Origin: Oscillospiraceae bacterium
GTDB taxonomy: Bacteria; Bacillota_A; Clostridia; Oscillospirales; WRJC01
Length of the DNA stretch: 9,061 bases
NCBI GenBank assembly: GCA_009785015.1
Contig: WQXD01000139.1
Location: 1 to 9,061 of the forward strand
Direction of reading: 5' to 3'
Shown in pieces: positions 6,876 through 9,061 of this stretch. A model generated the notes under the pieces. The model was not told the DNA's origin. It did no database searches and saw nothing but the letters and a program-made list of their open reading frames with translations. Each line of letters opens with the position of its first letter. The first letter of the stretch is position 1. The position numbers and the translations under genes were made by a program.

Positions 6876-7208
6876 TTAATACAAAACCCTTATGACCGGA
6901 ATGTTGTTTCCCGAAAAGGCGTCGTATTCCACTATATACTTGGAATCGAGGATGATTCCGTAGTTCTCCGCCAGATAATCCACATCGGGCGGATAGAACC
7001 CCTCAATGGCAAAGCACTGCACCGCGGCACGCTTTATCGCCCTTTCCAATGTCGCCGCCGAGGAGGCTCCGGCCTTGTCCGAGGCGCCGTTTACCGCAGC
7101 TATAAAAAAGCAAACAACAACCGCCAGTATGATCAGTGTGAAAAGTATGCCTTTTGTATTTCGTATCAGGCTTTTTATTTTGTTGAAAACAGAATTTCCC
7201 TCGTGCAT
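6876..7208 (-). CDS. Small pilin-like protein of clostridial type IV pilus operons
   Basis: A 110-residue protein. Residues 1-19 are basic and cytoplasmic, 20-40 form one membrane segment (ILFTLIILAVVVCFFIAAV), and 41-110 are exposed. The stretch LERAIKRAAVQCFAIEGFYP (54-73) followed by YLAENYGI recalls small pilin-like proteins that recur beside DUF4860 genes in Clostridia and resembles the short alpha-helix plus strand layout of GspG/GspH pseudopilins. There is no canonical GFTLIE site; NTKG|ILFTLI (Gly20) is the only candidate cleavage point. The gene begins 16 bases after pilC, with GGGGGT just upstream of its ATG, so it is co-expressed with pilC. No formal name can be given. Confidence 0.75.
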   Translation of the reverse strand: MHEGNSVFNKIKSLIRNTKGILFTLIILAVVVCFFIAAVNGASDKAGASSAATLERAIKRAAVQCFAIEGFYPPDVDYLAENYGIILDSKYIVEYDAFSGNNIPVIRVLY

Positions 7209-7224
7209 ACCGCAAATACCCCCT

Positions 7225-8325
7225 TTAAGATATATTGGACATCACCTGGACCAACGGTATCATGACCGAAATCAGAATTATACCTATTATCACGGATAAA
7301 ATCCCGACTAAAAGCGGCTCGATAAAGGAAGTGGCGTTGTTGAGCGAAGTGTCGGCCTCGCTGTCGCATATATCCGCGATTTTTTTCATCACCGCGTCGG
7401 CTGTCCCGGTCTTTTGCCCTATTTCGATGAATTTCACATACATTCCCGAAAAAGCGCCGGTTTTGCCTATCGCCTTTGAGAATGACCCGCCCTCTTCGAT
7501 TTCTTTGGCGCAGGCTTCGAACTTGTTTTTGAACACCGAATTTTCTATCAGGTTCACCGACATGTTCAGCGCCGAATTGACATCCATACCGCTGGCCAAG
7601 GTCATCGACATGGCATTGGCGAACCGCGAAGCCGCAATCTTTTTATTTATGTTTTTGGTGAGCGGGAAAACCGCCGCGAACCGGCCCATAAAATTCTTGC
7701 CCGGTTTTGTTTTCGCCAGAAGCGCGATGACGACCGCCAGCACCGCGAGGCCGAGGATAATATACATCGTGTATGTGCCCGCAGCGAGGCTTCCGGCAAA
7801 CGCCGACACGGCTTGCTGGGACTCCGACAGGGAGCCGCCCATGCTTTCGATCATATCCGAAAATATCGGAAAGACCCTGCTGACAAGCAGCACTATCACC
7901 GCCGACATTATGATAAACAAAAACACGGGATACATCATTGAATTCCTGATTTTTGTTTTCACGTACTGGTCCCTCTCGTAATAATCGCCGAGCGCCTCCA
8001 GCACATTGTCGAGCTTGCCCGTCCCCTCCCCTATCTCGACCATGCTGATCACATAGCCGGGGAAGACCCCTTCGTTTTTCATCGCGTGGGAAAGCGGGCT
8101 TCCGATCTCGACGGAGGCGGCCATATTTCTCACCGTCTTTCCCAGGATTCCTTTTATTTTCTGCTTTGATTCGACCATTTCAAACGTTTCGTCGCCCAAG
8201 GTGTTCAGACCTTCGTTTAACGGTATTCCCGCTTTTAGAATAAGGGACAGCTGAAAACAAAAAACAGACAGATCCCCCGGCGACAGCTTTTTTACGCGCT
8301 GTTTCGCTTCTTTATTCCCATCCAT
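7225..8325 (-). CDS. pilC: Type IV pilus inner-membrane platform protein PilC (GspF family)
   Basis: A 366-residue integral membrane protein that forms the platform on which PilB and PilT act. Two repeated T2SSF domains are visible: the first about 18-145, with FPGYVISMVEIGEGTGKLD (88-106), the second about 230-355, with YVKFIEIGQKTGTAD (296-310). Each is followed by a membrane helix, and another helix lies at about 185-205; the C-terminal helix begins with the typical EPLLVGI (336-342). Length is slightly short of the usual 400, because the N-terminal extension is absent. The ATG at 8325 is chosen over a longer in-frame TTG at 8388: AGGGAGGAG (8334-8342) lies 8 bases before it, and the promoter -10 and -35 boxes fall inside the extension. 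First gene of the pilus operon. Confidence 0.94.
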   Translation of the reverse strand: MDGNKEAKQRVKKLSPGDLSVFCFQLSLILKAGIPLNEGLNTLGDETFEMVESKQKIKGILGKTVRNMAASVEIGSPLSHAMKNEGVFPGYVISMVEIGEGTGKLDNVLEALGDYYERDQYVKTKIRNSMMYPVFLFIIMSAVIVLLVSRVFPIFSDMIESMGGSLSESQQAVSAFAGSLAAGTYTMYIILGLAVLAVVIALLAKTKPGKNFMGRFAAVFPLTKNINKKIAASRFANAMSMTLASGMDVNSALNMSVNLIENSVFKNKFEACAKEIEEGGSFSKAIGKTGAFSGMYVKFIEIGQKTGTADAVMKKIADICDSEADTSLNNATSFIEPLLVGILSVIIGIILISVMIPLVQVMSNIS

Positions 8326-8333
8326 CAAAAACA

Positions 8334-8342
8334 CTCCTCCCT
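8334..8342 (-). promoter_or_regulatory. Ribosome binding site deciding the pilC start
   Basis: AGGGAGGAG on the - strand, 8 bases before the ATG at 8323-8325. It is the strongest Shine-Dalgarno match in the region and argues against the longer 387-residue frame beginning with TTG at 8388. Confidence 0.85.
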
Positions 8343-8359
8343 GAATATCATCATTTCCC

Positions 8360-8388
8360 ATTATATCAGATAAATTTTTTATTTGCAA
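8360..8388 (-). promoter_or_regulatory. Sigma-A-like promoter of the pilus operon
   Basis: TTGCAA (8383-8388) is separated by exactly 17 bases from TATAAT (8360-8365) on the - strand, with TG one base before the -10 box. Transcription would begin near 8353 and give a leader of about 28 bases before the pilC ATG. A- and T-runs at 8409-8428 lie upstream and could serve as an UP element. No terminator is visible before the sirtuin gene, so the seven genes are probably one transcript. Confidence 0.75.
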
Positions 8389-8439
8389 TACCTTTTGGCG
8401 CTGCAGATAAAATTTTTTTCATCTTTTTCGGGTTCTTTG

Positions 8440-8468
8440 TTGACAAACAGAACATAAATTGATATAAT
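8440..8468 (+). promoter_or_regulatory. Perfect-consensus sigma-A promoter for the DUF58 gene
   Basis: TTGACA (8440-8445), 17 bases, TATAAT (8463-8468): every position fits the consensus. Transcription would start near 8475, about 30 bases before the ATG at 8507. The -35 box is preceded by T-runs (8411-8428) shared with the divergent pilus promoter. The -35 boxes of the two promoters are 51 bases apart, so the intervening bases could couple or insulate both. Confidence 0.85.
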
Positions 8469-8506
8469 TTTAATGTACGGATGATAATGAAAGGATTTTA
8501 AGCAAA

Positions 8507-9061
8507 ATGAAAAGGGCAAGAATCTATTATTTTTTCGCTTTCGCGCTCTCTGTTTTTTTTATAATGACCCTGTATCACAGGATAACCATAGTTTTTTTCG
8601 CGGCGGTTTTGGTTTTACCGCTGCTCGGTTATCTTCTGATGCTCATCAATTACTTTTTTGTGAAGTTTGAAGTTTCCGTGGACAAAAAAGTATATGACAA
8701 AAGGGAACAAGCCGCCACCGTGATCAGGATATCAAACGAAGGCATACTCCCCACGCCTTTTATAAAGGTCAAAATAATACAGATAGACGACAACGGCAAA
8801 AGCGCGGACGAAAACGTGTTCGCCCTGAGCCTTCCCCCCATGAAGTCCGTCGATTTCAAAAGCAATATCGTGATGAAACGCCGCGGGCTTTATGAAGTCG
8901 GCATAAAAGAAGTCGAGTTGTACGATATATTCGGGCTTTTCAAATTCAAACGCAACATAAATATAATAGAAGAGATTTTGGTTCTGCCCAAAAGGATTCT
9001 GATGTACGGCAGCGTGGGCAAAAATATACTGGCTGAGGACGGCGAAGAAAAAAACAAACGC
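8507..9061 (+). CDS. DUF58 family membrane protein (N-terminal part, runs off window)
   Basis: The first 185 codons are present and the frame is open at the window end. Residues 6-22 and 26-50 form two membrane helices joined by a short loop, followed by a soluble beta-rich domain. RRGLYEVG (125-132) and YDIFGLFKF (139-147) match the pattern R-RG-Y-vG ... D-FGLF that precedes the DUF58 domain, and EEILVLPKR (155-163) fits its usual VLVYP strand. DUF58 proteins are commonly encoded beside a MoxR-type AAA ATPase and a transglutaminase-like protein, and are linked to metal or cofactor insertion and to cell envelope functions (family knowledge, not certain). AAGGA at 8491-8495 precedes the ATG. 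The C-terminal DUF58 core is outside the window, so the call rests on the N-terminal half. Confidence 0.8.
   Translation, partial: MKRARIYYFFAFALSVFFIMTLYHRITIVFFAAVLVLPLLGYLLMLINYFFVKFEVSVDKKVYDKREQAATVIRISNEGILPTPFIKVKIIQIDDNGKSADENVFALSLPPMKSVDFKSNIVMKRRGLYEVGIKEVELYDIFGLFKFKRNINIIEEILVLPKRILMYGSVGKNILAEDGEEKNKR

Noticed and set aside
7235..7981. A 248-codon open frame on the + strand opposite pilC
   Set aside because: Antisense to the T2SSF domains of pilC, with no recognisable family; treated as a shadow.
8326..8388. N-terminal extension of pilC from a TTG at 8388
   Set aside because: The extension overlaps both promoter boxes, and a strong AGGGAGGAG site precedes the ATG at 8325.
1..9061. 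CRISPR arrays, tRNA or rRNA genes, insertion sequences, attachment sites
   Set aside because: No regularly spaced repeats, transposase motifs, or RNA gene signatures were seen, and coding sequence fills nearly all the window.

Overview
The window looks like a chromosomal piece of an anaerobic Firmicute of the class Clostridia. The evidence is a type IV pilus operon of the clostridial style, with a DUF4860-type pilin-like protein beside pilC and pilT, strong AGGAGG-type ribosome binding sites, and sigma-A-like promoters. The species cannot be named from this sequence. Almost every base is coding, and the longest gap is the 181-base divergent promoter region at 8326-8506.

Right end (8507-9061, + strand): the first 185 codons of a DUF58-family membrane protein, driven by a perfect TTGACA-17-TATAAT promoter. 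A second, divergent promoter (TTGCAA-17-TATAAT on the - strand) drives the pilus operon.

Centre (8325 down to 3313, - strand): an apparent operon with gaps of 16 to 46 bases. The order is pilC (inner-membrane platform), three or four small single-membrane-segment pilin-like proteins, pilT (retraction ATPase) and a zinc-binding sirtuin (NAD-dependent protein deacylase). Together these make the membrane platform, likely minor pilins and the retraction motor of a type IV pilus. The assembly ATPase pilB, the major pilin and the prepilin peptidase are not here.

Left end (3214 down to 1, - strand): a separate, more AT-rich three-gene cluster with its own likely promoter. It encodes a large PP-loop ATP pyrophosphatase of the PAPS-reductase family with N-terminal zinc ribbons and a C-terminal ferredoxin-like tail, then a DUF4007 protein overlapping it by 4 bases, then a P-loop ATPase that runs off the window. 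This combination points to a DNA phosphorothioation-type phage defence system, either Ssp-like (SspD, SspB, SspC) or related to type 4 BREX (BrxP and a BrxC-like ATPase). The genes that would decide between these lie to the left of position 1. This cluster is the most interesting part of the window.
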